Of a stretch of DNA of 64,000 nt, positions 32,601 through 44,498 are shown one piece after another. The notes under the pieces were generated by a model. That model saw nothing but the letters and a program-made list of their open reading frames with translations. It was not told the DNA's origin and ran no database searches. Position 1 is the stretch's first letter; each line of letters starts with the position of its first letter. Position numbers and translations under genes: made by a program. Source of the DNA: Labyrinthula sp. Ha (taxonomy: Eukaryota > Sar > Bigyra > Labyrinthulida > Labyrinthulaceae); NCBI GenBank assembly GCA_015227615.1, contig JAALGZ010000011.1, positions 1,290,471 through 1,354,470 on the forward strand. The letters are read 5' to 3'.

Positions 32601-35536
32601 GCGAAGTTCATGCATTTATGACAATGTTGTAGAGTTATTATGCCTAGTCCATGAACAATACACTATAAAAATACCGTAAACAATCTCTAGAGCTAAGGGT
32701 ACAGAGAGGATTATTGGTCTTTATCATATTAATTCATGATTACTATAGTTATAGAAAAATTACTCTAATACCTTAGTTCACCCATACCCCGCATAAATAG
32801 TATTATTCATTACATTCAAGAAAATATTTTGGGTGGAATTTGCCTTTAGGTCTTGCTCTAAGGCAATACATCAGCTCTAGATTAGACATACTGGAAAACC
32901 TGTATCTAGTTTATTCGGTTTCCTTTTGCTGAAAAGCTCGCTATTACGTCTTATACAAAAAAGAAATGGGGTTAAAACAATGATGGTTAGAATATTGTGT
33001 TTAACTGTTCTTCTTAATAGCTATTTGTATCATATTCGTTGTCTCTGATTTGTAGCAGTACCAAAAAAGAAGATATAATAGATGGGTAGAGGTCGAGGGA
33101 GATATGGGAAAAGTACTGAATACTAGATACCTATTCGAAAATACTTCATCTATGACTTAACAACATACTAATATGTATATATTTCGATTGATTTCAATGT
33201 ATTTAGTTTTTTTACTAATATGGTGTTTATCCTTCATCTATCATATTGCTGTCGCGGTCAGACTGCTTTAAATCCTTCAAACTTATTTGATGATCTTTAT
33301 AGTGATAGACTTAGTCTTAGACCTATATCAAAATTGTTGAAAGAGCAAAACAGTTAAAGGTCGTAAACAACTTCTTTTGAAATACTTGTTGACTTTCCCC
33401 ACGGTCTCAGTGATCCACAACAAATGCTTTTTGTGTATGGCTGTATTAAGAACTGGCTATATTTCATTTGTTCTAGCACTGGCCATTGACACATTGAAAT
33501 TTTGGCTTTAAGTGTTTCACTCTCTATCATATTGCTTGTTGAGTTGCTTGTATTAATTTTTTCTGCTGAATTTCTTATACCCGACCAAATTCTCCATGTT
33601 AATTCTACTATACTCGTACAGGTACCATTTCTTTTAATATTTATTTTTCAAACTTAATATTTCATAAAAGATGAGTTCCTCTACCAATTTTTAATATAAT
33701 GGATGTAAGATATTCTTGTCGCGGAATTTGGCAAAAAAAAGTACGAGGTGAATACTATAGCTTAAAAATATACCATGCCTCAAGCTTTGCTAGATATGTA
33801 TCATATGCGTACATTTCCTAGGCCAACTTTATAATTTTACAATCTTCTAATACAAGAGGCAATTCAGTATTTTTATAATGCTTGAAGTATATAATTTAGT
33901 TACTTTACGAAAAATTTTAGACAGAGGACAATCATTTTCTTCTTACCACATCTACGTTGGAAAAGAAAAGGGTTCATTTTTCGCTGGATAGCCTTGTAAC
34001 TCAGGAATGTCTTCCCAGCAATAAGAAAAGAGCACTGAAAAGCCGAAGACAAATATCTTCCATATACTACCATGGCTATTTAAAGCGTAAATATACCATG
34101 GATATGCGATACTACATAGCCTAAGCTATCTTGTTGCCATTTCTTTAGAGATCATGAATAAAATGGCACTACCATGAATTTTCAAGGGATGATACTAGTT
34201 TTCCACATCTGGCTTAACTTAACCGTGTTGAAACAGGATAAAGTATTATAGAACCAAAAAGATTCAATAGATATACTTAGCATTGTTAATTAATTTTAGA
34301 AATTACAATGTATATTAAGTCAACTTTTGTTAAGAGTACTAACAGTTCGCTATGTTTTCATGTCGCAAAGCATTTGATATATGTCGATCACTTATTGGCT
34401 TGCATATTCGAGAAAATTTTAATAATTTTCAACACCATCTAACAGTATTTGTGGAAAACCTAAAGTTATACCTGGTTTTGACTAATGCTCTACATTTACC
34501 CCTGTATACCGGAGCGCCATATCCATAAACACCTAAGAGAAAACGTATATTTCATTTACCTGAATGTACCTGGACAAATGGTTCTCAATATTAGCGCTGA
34601 ATGTTCTATAATATATTATTGGCTACTCACAAAAATCTGATTTAATATTGCTATTATAGTATGTTTTCGAGTTCCATGATTGTTTTAAGAATATTACTTA
34701 TTATCTTTGCCATACTTTATGCCTCATTTTACGAATTTGGGGCAAATCTTAACTAGAAAACACTCAAGGATATATTAGCCAGTAAGTCGGTTTATTAAAA
34801 GATGTATGCTAGATGTCTAAGTAGTTAAATCCAAATTGGATTTAGAATATATTCCTACTCATCGATTTGTATGCCCCTGATCGACAATCTTTGATTTATT
34901 TTTAACCTTTTCTTTCAGCATTTTGTGTTATCAGAAGGTGTAAAACCATACTGAAAACCTCCAAAGATAATTGCGTAACAGCTTAGCTCTTTTTAGATAT
35001 CACCACTCTTCCTGGCCAAAGCATTTGTGGAAAGTAGCTAGACTACATAAGTTTTTTATAATAACTATATAGTTTAAGACGCCCGATTTATTTTCTTTCA
35101 TCCTCTATAGGTAACTTCATATCTGCCTCTTATCTGAAGTAATTGCGATGAATTTTGCATTGAAAAAAGCTCTCATAACTGTTTAAAAGGTTTTTAAATC
35201 TCAGAAAAAGTTATTCTCGAAAAACCTATATTATTCTGGTTCTAATTGTCTGACTATAAAAGAGATGAAAAGATCATAAAAATATTAAGACTTTAAGTAT
35301 ATAATAGACTTCATTATGGGTTATGTTGGATAGACATTCATTATCAATTACATTAAAAAAATTACCATAATTAATATAAGCTACTCTAAGGTTTTTCAAG
35401 AACTACTTCTATAATGCTCGGTGGAACTATGGGATCACGTGATATATTTCATTTTTTTGGAGGCCTACTCGAAGGTTGGAAACTCTTCGGTCTTACAAGG
35501 AGGACATAACCGACCCAAAACCCTTTCTTGCATCGC

Positions 35537-35560
35537 GTGGGACTTGAACCCACTAAACCA
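35537..35560 (-). other. tRNA-like T-arm abutting an A-box-like motif
   Basis: On the minus strand a perfect 5-bp stem with a 7-nt loop, GTGGG-TTCAAGT-CCCAC (35537-35553), matches a tRNA T-arm and B-box. The A-box-like TGGTTTAGTGG (35550-35560) directly overlaps its 5' edge. In a tRNA about 30 nt with the anticodon arm should lie between them, and no matching acceptor stem exists. This is a tRNA-derived remnant or SINE-type promoter, not a tRNA gene. Confidence 0.35.
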
Positions 35561-38394
35561 ACTCCCCGGCACGTTTTCTTGCCATGGCACTGAAAACTTG
35601 AACTACTAATAAACCACGGATTCAATCATTAAAATCTAAGTACCTTACCCATAAGACCTTGACGACTTGAGGAATCCATGGGGCATTAGCTGCCGCACTA
35701 GCGCGCTGCGGGTGATATAATTCATCAAAAACATAAGTACATTGTGTGAGAAACGCAGAAATCCCGTGCTGAGCGGTTAGTCGCGATGAACTATGACTGT
35801 CCTTAAATTTAATTTAAATTAGATGGAATGAAGCAGTATCAAGGAAAGTGAACCGATTTTGATCTTTGTATATTAAACAGACTGTTAATATGCAATTCCA
35901 TGCTATCTTCTCTTGTGTATGTACGGCACATGTCCACATTCCTGATAAAATATAAATCTGAAAGCCATTTTATTTCTAAATATGTTAAGTTAGTATATTG
36001 ACTCTATGTACTATTTTAAAATTAAACTGCAGATAAAGATAAAAACAAATTGAAATATTCCTTGTAGCACCCCAATGAACCTTTAGGGCTATTAACGTCA
36101 ACAAACAGAGCCTCAATATTCATTTTCCTAGTGACTCGCTCTATGATATTTGTCTTAACCAGTAATAAATCTTTTCTTGAAGTCTTAATTTAAATGTTAA
36201 CACACTCTAGTAACATATATCAAGTAATACGGGCAGCACAAAGAATTTTTGATTAATATTTTGCTCTGTTTGAAGACTAACTTGTTCTATCAGAGACAGG
36301 GTTGCACTATAAAACCAGTGCTTGAATGAAAAAGGAAAACTTATGATTTCATAGTCAAAAATGGTATTCATCAAAAGTTCAAGGGTAAATACTACTGGTA
36401 AACCTTCTTTGTAGCTTTCATTCGTTTTTATTGTACATGTTTCTTGTATGCAACCAATGATAGTACTCTTACTTTTTATCCAATATCAAATGTATAAGAA
36501 ATTAAACTTAATTGCTTCAGTATCTTTCGTGAAAACAGAATTTCATACAAGCGAAAATCTGTAAATTTGAGCTTTTCTAAGGCGAAGATGGGCTAATGAC
36601 CCATTACCCATGTTATAGTAAGGCTGGAAGAGTGTATAGTTAATAAAAAATAAGGTAGAACTACATCATGGACAACGGTAATACATGACTATGGTCCAAC
36701 CTTCTTCGCAAAGATGCCGATTTAGTTTCATTACACTAAACCTTTTTTTTTTGCATCTAAAGAAGCACTATTGATCTATCAGAAATACTTTGTTACCTTG
36801 CATTTATCATGAGGTCTATCAGGAAACACGTAAGGGATGAAATTAATTTAGCACAAGGGTTGTATATATATTACAAGATGCTTAATGTTAACATTTATTT
36901 TTGAAAATATGCTCGTTCTTATTCATTCGAGGAAGCGTACAAAGAATATCACTGTAAAATAAGAATAGTAATTAACTTCTAAGAATAAACATTACAGATG
37001 CTACAGATTTGTGTTTGTCAAACAAACAGTTTTGGTTTGTTAGTTTGCCTAATAAGAATTGAGAATTTATTAATAGATTTCGAACCGTTCAAAATAGTAT
37101 CAAGCACTTTTACCCACCATACAACAGCCCTATGGCTTAATATAGTAGCTATGAATTAAACCAGAGAGCGGTAAAATATTACCTTGAAACTACAATAACC
37201 CCTACTGTATCGAGTACGTACCCAATGTTAACTGCTAGATTTAAAATAATTCCTTTTCCTATGTTTCTTACTTAAAAATGGTTAAGAAGTAAAATAAAAG
37301 CATTTTTTTAGAAGAAGTTGATTTGTGTTGTTTGAATTAACGAGTTATTCCCTCTTCGGGCTTGTGTTTAGACGAAGGTTTTGTTGACATCAGAGACTGG
37401 TAGAACTACTTTCACTAGTACTGCATTATTCCCAAAAAATGATTTTACAATGCATTGGCAATAACCTTTAGATAAGAAGAACCTATTTAAGATCAGAGTT
37501 CTTATACAATTAATTTATCTGATCCCGTGTATGTGGCAAACCTGTTTTCATTTGGTTGGTTCTTGTCATAAGGACCATTGGGGCATCAGGTACGTCTCTA
37601 ATTTAGACTACTCTGTAAAAACTTTCTGATATTCTTAAAAGATAATTTATAGATATTTTCAAAGGCTTTAATGCAATTAAAATGCCTCCGTTTGGGCTAC
37701 TTTCCTGTATATATATTCATTGCTCATTTCTAGTTGTCTACGGGAAGTCAAGAACAGTAGGCGTAGTGAATGGAAAGGGAAAAAATCTTAGTTTAAATTT
37801 TTTGAGAACTCTATTATAAATATATATAATGAAGATTCCAAACTATCAAGAATTCCACAAATAAGTGGAAACAAAACTAAAGAACAATCCAGTCATATAT
37901 ATGTTCTTTGACTATAGCGAGTACAACAGACTACAGGTTCCATTGCAGTCGGAAAAATTAGTTAAACAATATTATTTAAACAGTTTTACTTACTCTAATA
38001 TCTTGTCATAAAAGAGAAAGAATCGTAAATCTTAGGGAACTTCCGACTTCCAAAAGTCTTCTGCCCAAAAATTTTAATAAAAACCTGGCCATCTAGATCA
38101 TGTCGATTGTCTTTATTAAACGCCCAAAATAATATTTTAAATATAAAAAATGGAAATGAAACATAAACTAAAAGCCAGTGACCACAGGAGAAGAGAACAA
38201 ACTGCAAGGGTGGAACTGCAATAAGAATAGTTCAAAAATGGTTCATATCGTTCTAAACCTGATAAATTGTATGCAGTCTGTCCAAAAAACACACACGAGC
38301 AAAAACTGCAGTTTATGTTCAATAACAAATACGCACGAAAATAAACACACTAAAAAATATCTAAAAACTAACACGACCATAACGTACATGAGAA

Positions 38395-38928
38395 ATGAAC
38401 AACGCATCAACTGAAGCACAAAAACACACTTCAAGGGAAAACATTAGTTTTTCTTCGAATATGGTAGTTGGAGATGTAGAGGACAGTTGTTCAGGAGAAA
38501 CAAATCAAAGAGACAAAGATATTATAGAACATTTACATGGCGAACCTCCGAAGAAAAAACGAAAGGCGTGGTCTCATATGGAGCGTCTGGTTCTCGCTGG
38601 TTGTGCTTATGATGAATTGTTTCGTAACCCAAGTTTTAACAAAGACTCATGGATCTCCATTGAAAAGAACGTGGAAAAATTCCACGATTTCTTGAAGATT
38701 GACAGCGAAAAACGTGGAACTCCAGCTATGCAAAGATATTTTAAGGAATTAAAAAAGGAGAATATTAAAAGAGGATGTACACTTTTTCGTGAGTTATATG
38801 GCGAATGGACGCAGGTAAAGTCAAAATCAAGTACGAAACAGAAAAAAGTTCAATACGAACCTGTTGTGAATAATTTTTCAGAACCTATTTTTCCTGAGGT
38901 TCCTGAAAACATGAAGTTTGATTCCTGA
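38395..38928 (+). CDS. Small basic, probably nuclear protein, paralog A
   Basis: 177 aa, one exon, ATG start. I do not recognise the family. An acidic/Ser-rich N-terminus is followed by PPKKKRK (51-57), a textbook monopartite nuclear localisation signal. A domain of about 80 residues then runs from Trp59 to Trp138. It is shared with the gene at 43275-43706: W-x3-ER-[LI]-VL-x-G-x3-YD-x-LF-x-NP, then SW-x2-I, a basic turn, QRYFKELK-[KR]-EN, G-x2-LF-x2-LY-x2-W. Three evenly placed aromatic positions and helical spacing recall Myb/SANT or trihelix DNA-binding folds, but this is resemblance only. A basic linker and an acidic, proline-containing C-terminus follow. Role inferred: DNA- or chromatin-binding protein. 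Confidence 0.75.
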   Translation: MNNASTEAQKHTSRENISFSSNMVVGDVEDSCSGETNQRDKDIIEHLHGEPPKKKRKAWSHMERLVLAGCAYDELFRNPSFNKDSWISIEKNVEKFHDFLKIDSEKRGTPAMQRYFKELKKENIKRGCTLFRELYGEWTQVKSKSSTKQKKVQYEPVVNNFSEPIFPEVPENMKFDS

Positions 38929-40090
38929 TATGAAATGTTGTTGATGTATAGCGGCTATAGTTTGTCCTATTGTTTTTTCGAGGTTCTTATTTCTCCCTCT
39001 GAGGGTTGGTTTGGTATTCAGTCATCCAATTGAGTAATTTTAGTTTTATAACATATATCTTGTTTTTTATTTCCTGTATATATTTTTTAAGTACTGTAGA
39101 TGTTCATTTCATCAACTCATGGCATAAGGAGAAAGTTTGGGATAAAATTTGCACAGCAAAGTGCTTAGTTCATTTTTTTTTAACTTTGCATAGATTGCAA
39201 ACTCTCTTTGAACAAGAAAATACAAGAGTATCCTAAGAGTTTTTAATTCTATGAGATTGTACCAGGAATTAAAACAAACGAATAAATTAATCTTAAATAA
39301 ACTAATCTACGAGTAATTAATTTGGCTTGCATGTTTCTTAGTAGGAAAAACAATCGAAAGTATGTTTGAGAACTAAATATTTTCTTACTTTTAAGAAAAG
39401 CTTTACTTGAAGATGCTCGTTAGAAATGGGATTTATGTCTCAAGAAACTACAAGAAAAAAAAACGAAATCGGAAGGAATGTCTTGATACAAGTTGTTCAT
39501 CACCACCCTGGGAAGCTGTTCATTAGTCTTATCTAATTTGGGCACAACTTAAAGCTTCAAGTTAAATCCTTCTTTGTTTTCGAAATAGAACCTGCATTGC
39601 CTGGTAGAGCAAAATTACTGTTATAGTGTTACCTTAGCATCGTGAATTCATCTAGACCATCATTGACCCGACTCGTGTCATATGAAACTCCAGATTTACT
39701 TTCTGTATTCTTAGTTAAGATTAGTGTTGTTGGGTTAGGTTTGTTTTTTCTACAGTATTCGCAAGAAATCCTTTCATGCTAATATTAAGAGACTCATTTA
39801 AAATCGTAGCTTAGAAGTAACAAAAGAAAATTGCATCCTTTACACCTAAACATTGGTAAGGATAGTTGATTCCTTTCGGAGGAAATCAGCTAGGGCGATA
39901 CGTCCAAGTCTACACCTGTGTCAGTTTTACTTGTACTTGCGAAGAGCATGTTGGTCTTTATAGATATGTCTCGCACATTGGCTGCCTTCTACATTCTTGG
40001 GTTATATGCTGGAACTTGATACTTTGGCCTATTATCAGCTTTGGGAGATCTGATGAAGCTTATGTGGCCTTGAATGAGGTCTATACTCAC

Positions 40091-40110
40091 TCTCTCTCTC
40101 TCTCTCTCTC
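40091..40110. repeat. (TC)10 microsatellite
   Basis: Ten uninterrupted TC units followed by TTTTAG. Confidence 0.9.
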
Positions 40111-41009
40111 TTTTAGTTGATTTAGATTAATTAGAGAATAGTACACTGAAGAGACTAGGACTTATGAAGTCCTGAATGTTTTGAATGTAATGTTTCCTAA
40201 CACGTATAACTCTACAGGTATGATATGAGCACTGGGTTTCACAGAAAGATTTTGCATTTTTTATAGGACAAATTCTTGACCAAATGAAGGTAACTATTTA
40301 GCGAAGCTAATGCTCGAATTAGCGTAGAGATGTATAACATAATAGTAAATGAAGCCCCCTATGCATACTATCGGTATTCTAATGTTCTTGACCAAGGTTC
40401 TTATTACGTTGTTTGTTATTAATGTATTGATAACTTATTAGGTTGCTGCTATCAGCAAGACTTAATTACTCAGCATATCTTAGAACAAGTACTATCTCCT
40501 ATTTTAGTAACAAATTTTGTGACAATATCTGCGACGAGAACTACATAAGTCAATTTTTTATGAGTATCAATGGTGTTAATTCAGGCTTCAGTCATTTATC
40601 AGAGTTGAGAGGCCTTGCACCTTTAACTTCTTGAGTGAAACTTACCTATGGAATGCTAAAGACCATCTTGAATGCATTTCACATTTCCCATGTCTGAGTG
40701 ATGAGGGAGACATAGTGTGTGCTACCTCATAGCATATTGATATTTCTGGTAACAATGCTGGTGAAATAGTCTAATCCTTCCTAGAGGAGATTAGGTGTTA
40801 GTGAGGCAATCCTTATTCACAGGAAATCTCATGGGAAAAGGTTCGCAGAACATTAAAACTTCAAAATAAAATTTTATTCTTATGTACTAGTAATACTATC
40901 TCAGGCTCTATGTATTGTCTTTACTGATGGTAAAACTCTACATGAAGTTGCTTTAAATGTCACACTTCATTCTAGAACAATATTTTATCAGATGCTCCAT
41001 ACTGCGTAA

Positions 41010-41042
41010 TAGGATTTGAACTCCTAATCTACTATTTAACCA
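41010..41042 (-). other. Second tRNA-like T-arm with an upstream A-box-like motif
   Basis: Minus strand: TAGGA-GTTCAAA-TCCTA (41010-41026) is a perfect T-arm with a 7-nt loop. The A-box-like TGGTTAAATAG (41032-41042) lies only 5 nt upstream of it. The anticodon arm and acceptor stem are missing, as in the element at 35.5 kb. Confidence 0.3.
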
Positions 41043-43274
41043 GATAGAGATATTTCAATCAGAAGATCTGAGAAAATTTAGCAGATATGCGGAAAAACAT
41101 TTTATTTTATCCTGATCGTTTTCTATTTAGAAATTTTCTAGTAGTTTTTGAAATCTCGTGAACAGTGAAAGCTCTGTGCCTCCTATAGTGCGAGCTCGTT
41201 TGGGGAGTATAATATTTCTTCCTCACTTAAAGGAGACCACCGAATCCATGCAACACTATATCCCCCAAGAATTATTCTAAAAGTAGAGTGCAGCAGTGAG
41301 TAATTAAAGCAAATTTGGTAGTTCATTACTAAGGTTAGCACGAAATTGCAACGGGTATTGCATCGTGACACTTGCATCCTTAGTTTTTACATTACATTAC
41401 AATCCTAGTTTCAGAATTTGTTTTGAGCTTCAGAGAAAGGTTAACTTTTCCCCGGAACAAGTTATAAGCTAGTTCTTCTCTAACGCTGTCGTGAACCAGC
41501 TGTTATGAGATTATTTTAATCTTTCACTTCATTTCTGCCATCTCTGGTTCCCAGCATGTCGTAAGATAGAGTAAGAACCTGGTAATTACAAATGAATACT
41601 AGATCCAAGTTGCAGCTACGTAGAATATCATAACCAGCCCTGGAATCATTTCAAGAGTTACCATAGAACATGAGAAGTCAATAACTTTGAAAGTTTTTCG
41701 AGTTTGATAGTGATAAGATACGGTTCAGGTCAATTCAGACTCAACTAGCATGCGTTTACCTCTATACTCCCTCATGCCACTCAATAAGAAACAAGCTATG
41801 GGGTTTCTTCATACTTTACTACTCTACCTTATATAATGTTTTAATTCATCATAGGGACCAAATGTGGCAAGAACTGATTATTAAAAATACATTTGACATT
41901 GCTGAAGCAATTAACGCAGCCGAAAAACATGAAGTAAAGCGGAGTTAGTATTAAGAATCTGTTTTTGGTGACTGTAGAGTGCTTTGACCTTTATATGTAC
42001 TCAGTTACGCGAGAAATAATATTGCCAGTTCTACCTTCACATCATTAATGATTAGCCACTATTCTCTTTTCTTGTTGTCTTAGGGTACTCAAACGCTATT
42101 ATTGTTATCAATAGTACATCTACCTTCGAGTTTAGTTTTCGTTTATGATTCCAAAGCTCGTCACGTAAGAGAAGTAACAACAGAAACGACAGTGGCTTCC
42201 ACACCAAAATTGTACAGAGAGTGAATTAGGCAAGACACCTTAAGTGTTGGCCCTTAAGTTGACATATATCTTTGAAACCTTCAGACGCTGCAGTATTCCG
42301 TTGTCTTTTTCTTTGCGTTTCTAACATTTCGAAATATTCTTGGCTATTTAGCCGAGCCTATGTTTCTTAGAGTTGAGTAAACTGCATGCAAGGTAAGGTT
42401 TAAATTTTATGGAAGCTGTTAAGATCTGGTTGTTACTCAGTAAGTAATCCAACCATAACTATAGAAGGGGTGGGCTTAGTAAGACAGTTAAGCTACTTTC
42501 AAACCGAAATTTTTTCAATCAAGTCTTGAAAAGATTGATTTTTCTTCTTGCTGAAGCTATGTGTTGGTGCAAAAGATATATATTATCTTAAGTTTAATCA
42601 AGCATAAAAAATTCAGCTTCTATGAAAATGAGTTTATGATTTCATATTTCTTATTTTCTTGCCTTTTCTTCTTTGGATCCCAAGGACAGGTCTCTGAAAC
42701 ATCAAGTCTGTTTCGAAGAAACTTCCTCTCCGAAGAGTACTCGTAGGGGAATTTGTATATTGTACGCAACCAGCTAGTTATACTTTGTCTTTTTCAATTA
42801 AAAAATTTGTGTATCTTACGTATTTTCTTGCTAGCCAAGGCTATAGAAATAATAAGTTATCAATACATGAATTTGGTCTCGTACAGAAGACAGGTATTAT
42901 ACCATAGGATATGAATATTCCAAATATCTACCAGTAGAGAAAACTACATGGAGAGGTCCTAATGTTCCAAATTTAGACTGCCAATAGACAGCATGTATTG
43001 GAATGTACTGTTTTAACGTTCATTATAGACACCATCCCAGAAATACAAAGCATAAATAATACCACTGGATATATTACCTTTAAATTGTGCAATAATAGTG
43101 CCGTAAAAATACTGTATTATCTAAGCTCGACCCAAAGAGGATAAAAACTTGTCCTCTTTGTGTTGTCGTTTGAGTACAAACCGCCTTCTAACCTTATCTC
43201 TAGACAACCAGCCCAGAACAAAACCTTCAACATTCCAAATCTTCAATTTTCAAATCACAAAAGACAAATCTGAA

Positions 43275-43706
43275 ATGAGCAAAAGATTAAGAGATGACTC
43301 TTTGGAAGGCTATTTGCTCTCCAAGAGGAGCAAAGCTTTAGAGCAATCAGCAAGGGAGGTTGATTTCACGCTTGGCAGAGCGACCAACAACATCTTCGTG
43401 CAAGCAATCAACAGGGAAGGTGAAAATTACGGCGGCTATTGGACCAAGTTGGAACGAATCGTCTTGGTTGGAAACATCTATGATCAGTTATTTCAAAATC
43501 CTGTTCTATGCCAGAGTTCTTGGGATGTGATCGTTCCAAATTTCCAAAGGCACTGCAACCAATTGGGAATGAACCTCAACAGGAAAAGATCAAAAACAGC
43601 AATTCAGAGGTACTTTAAAGAGCTAAAAAGAGAAAATATGGGTAATGGGATGAAATTATTTAAAAGTTTATATATGCAATGGAAAATGTTAAAATCTATG
43701 AATTAA
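43275..43706 (+). CDS. Small basic, probably nuclear protein, paralog B
   Basis: 143 aa from the ATG at 43275, which gives MSKRLRDDSL. The frame is open upstream to about 43149 but has no earlier ATG. It shares with the 38.4-kb gene the domain of about 80 residues, here Trp56 to Trp136: WTKLERIVLVGNIYDQLFQNP, SSWDVI, TAIQRYFKELKRENMGNG, LFKSLYMQW. Basic clusters KRLR and LSKRSK at the N-terminus could serve nuclear import. Outside the domain the two paralogs do not align, so they are old duplicates kept 4.3 kb apart. The stop codon is 10 bp from the stop of the next gene on the other strand. Function unknown; DNA binding is inference. Confidence 0.75.
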   Translation: MSKRLRDDSLEGYLLSKRSKALEQSAREVDFTLGRATNNIFVQAINREGENYGGYWTKLERIVLVGNIYDQLFQNPVLCQSSWDVIVPNFQRHCNQLGMNLNRKRSKTAIQRYFKELKRENMGNGMKLFKSLYMQWKMLKSMN

Positions 43707-43716
43707 TGAGTAAGAA

Positions 43717-44310
43717 TCATTTTGTTTTCTTCGTCTTGTTGAATTCTGCCTGGTTTCCCAATATCATTTTGTATGCAAGGAAGGTTAATAGAAAATGTAT
43801 AAAAGATAAAGGAAGACACTTATTTCTCAAAATTTTCACTTTTCGAATAGTTTCTGAAGAGGAAAATGATTCTGTGTGTCTAGATTGGTCAGAGAGTTGA
43901 TTATACTGGAACCAAAAAATAATGAACGCGCCCAGTTGACAGATTGCGATAAGAAAAGATGTTAGAATTGTTTTAAAAGATAAGATTTTGAGAAAATTGA
44001 GACGTTGGAAGGTGTGTAAATTGTTTTCAAGGGTTTGAAGCATGAGAAGTGCAGAGAATCCATAGAAAGTTGAGACTAAGTGAAATGCAGATGCTAGGTA
44101 GTCCTCCCTATTAAGAAGTGTGCTTACAAAAGAAAACAAGATATATAGGTATGTCAAGTTCCGTATATTTCCAATCCATTTTAAGCTAAGCGCCAGAGAC
44201 TCCGTTTCATATTCTTTGATTCTTTTTTCTGCCTTTACTGTATCCATTGCTTTGGTTATAGTATCCGAGGTAATGTCGCAGTGTGTTTGAGGGATGTCCT
44301 GATCTGGCAT
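43717..44310 (-). CDS. Four-span membrane protein, unknown function
   Basis: 197 aa, ATG start, one exon. After a hydrophilic N-terminus of about 48 residues there are four hydrophobic segments: about 52-67 (LTYLYILFSFVSTLL), 72-92 (LASAFHLVSTFYGFSALLML), 114-134 (ILTSFLIAICQLGAFIIFWF) and 165-184 (LPLSFIHFLLTFLAYKMIL). The short C-terminus is lysine-rich and ends KTKKTK; a KTKxx end could act in ER retrieval, which is weak inference. I do not recognise the family. The gene is divergent from RPB1, with 188 bp between the start codons, and tail to tail with paralog B. Confidence 0.7.
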   Translation of the reverse strand: MPDQDIPQTHCDITSDTITKAMDTVKAEKRIKEYETESLALSLKWIGNIRNLTYLYILFSFVSTLLNREDYLASAFHLVSTFYGFSALLMLQTLENNLHTFQRLNFLKILSFKTILTSFLIAICQLGAFIIFWFQYNQLSDQSRHTESFSSSETIRKVKILRNKCLPLSFIHFLLTFLAYKMILGNQAEFNKTKKTK

Positions 44311-44498
44311 AATCCGAAAACTCTCCCGAAAAGGAATTGCTGGTAAATCACTTAAAGAGAATCTGCCCCTTGTCTGAAAGTATCCAGAAGATTATATCCC
44401 ATAAACAAAAGCTGATTTGGTTATTTCCTTACCAAGTTACATTTTACACTGCTTTTTTTCTGAAATATCGTGCATAAAACTTAGAAACTACCGTCCTG
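44311..44498. promoter_or_regulatory. Bidirectional promoter region of RPB1 and the four-span protein gene
   Basis: The 188 bp between two divergent ATGs must hold both start regions. It contains AT-rich stretches (ATTATATCCCATAAACAAAA) and a T run at 44454-44460 before the RPB1 start. No canonical TATA box can be assigned with confidence. Confidence 0.5.

Larger units (their letters stand above)
28351..38394. other. 10-kb gap without recognised genes
   Basis: Very AT-rich throughout. Items seen: repeated TATCGAT-type motifs at 29336-29560, a short (TC)8(TA)4 tract at 29665-29688, and a GC-richer block at about 35430-35720 containing a tRNA-like T-arm on the minus strand. No open frame has convincing protein features. 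Confidence 0.55.
38929..43274. other. 4.3-kb gap between the two paralogs
   Basis: AT-rich, with no recognised gene. It contains a (TC)10 microsatellite at 40091-40110 and a second tRNA-like arm at 41010-41042. The block 41160-41380 is somewhat GC-richer but shows no coherent frame. Confidence 0.55.

Noticed and set aside
35421-35720. A true tRNA gene in the GC-richer block
   Set aside because: The T-arm is perfect, but there is no acceptor stem and no room for an anticodon arm between the A-box and T-arm.
43149-43274. N-terminal extension of paralog B
   Set aside because: The open frame starts at TTG and lacks an ATG. The first ATG at 43275 gives a sensible basic N-terminus, so the upstream part is treated as a leader.
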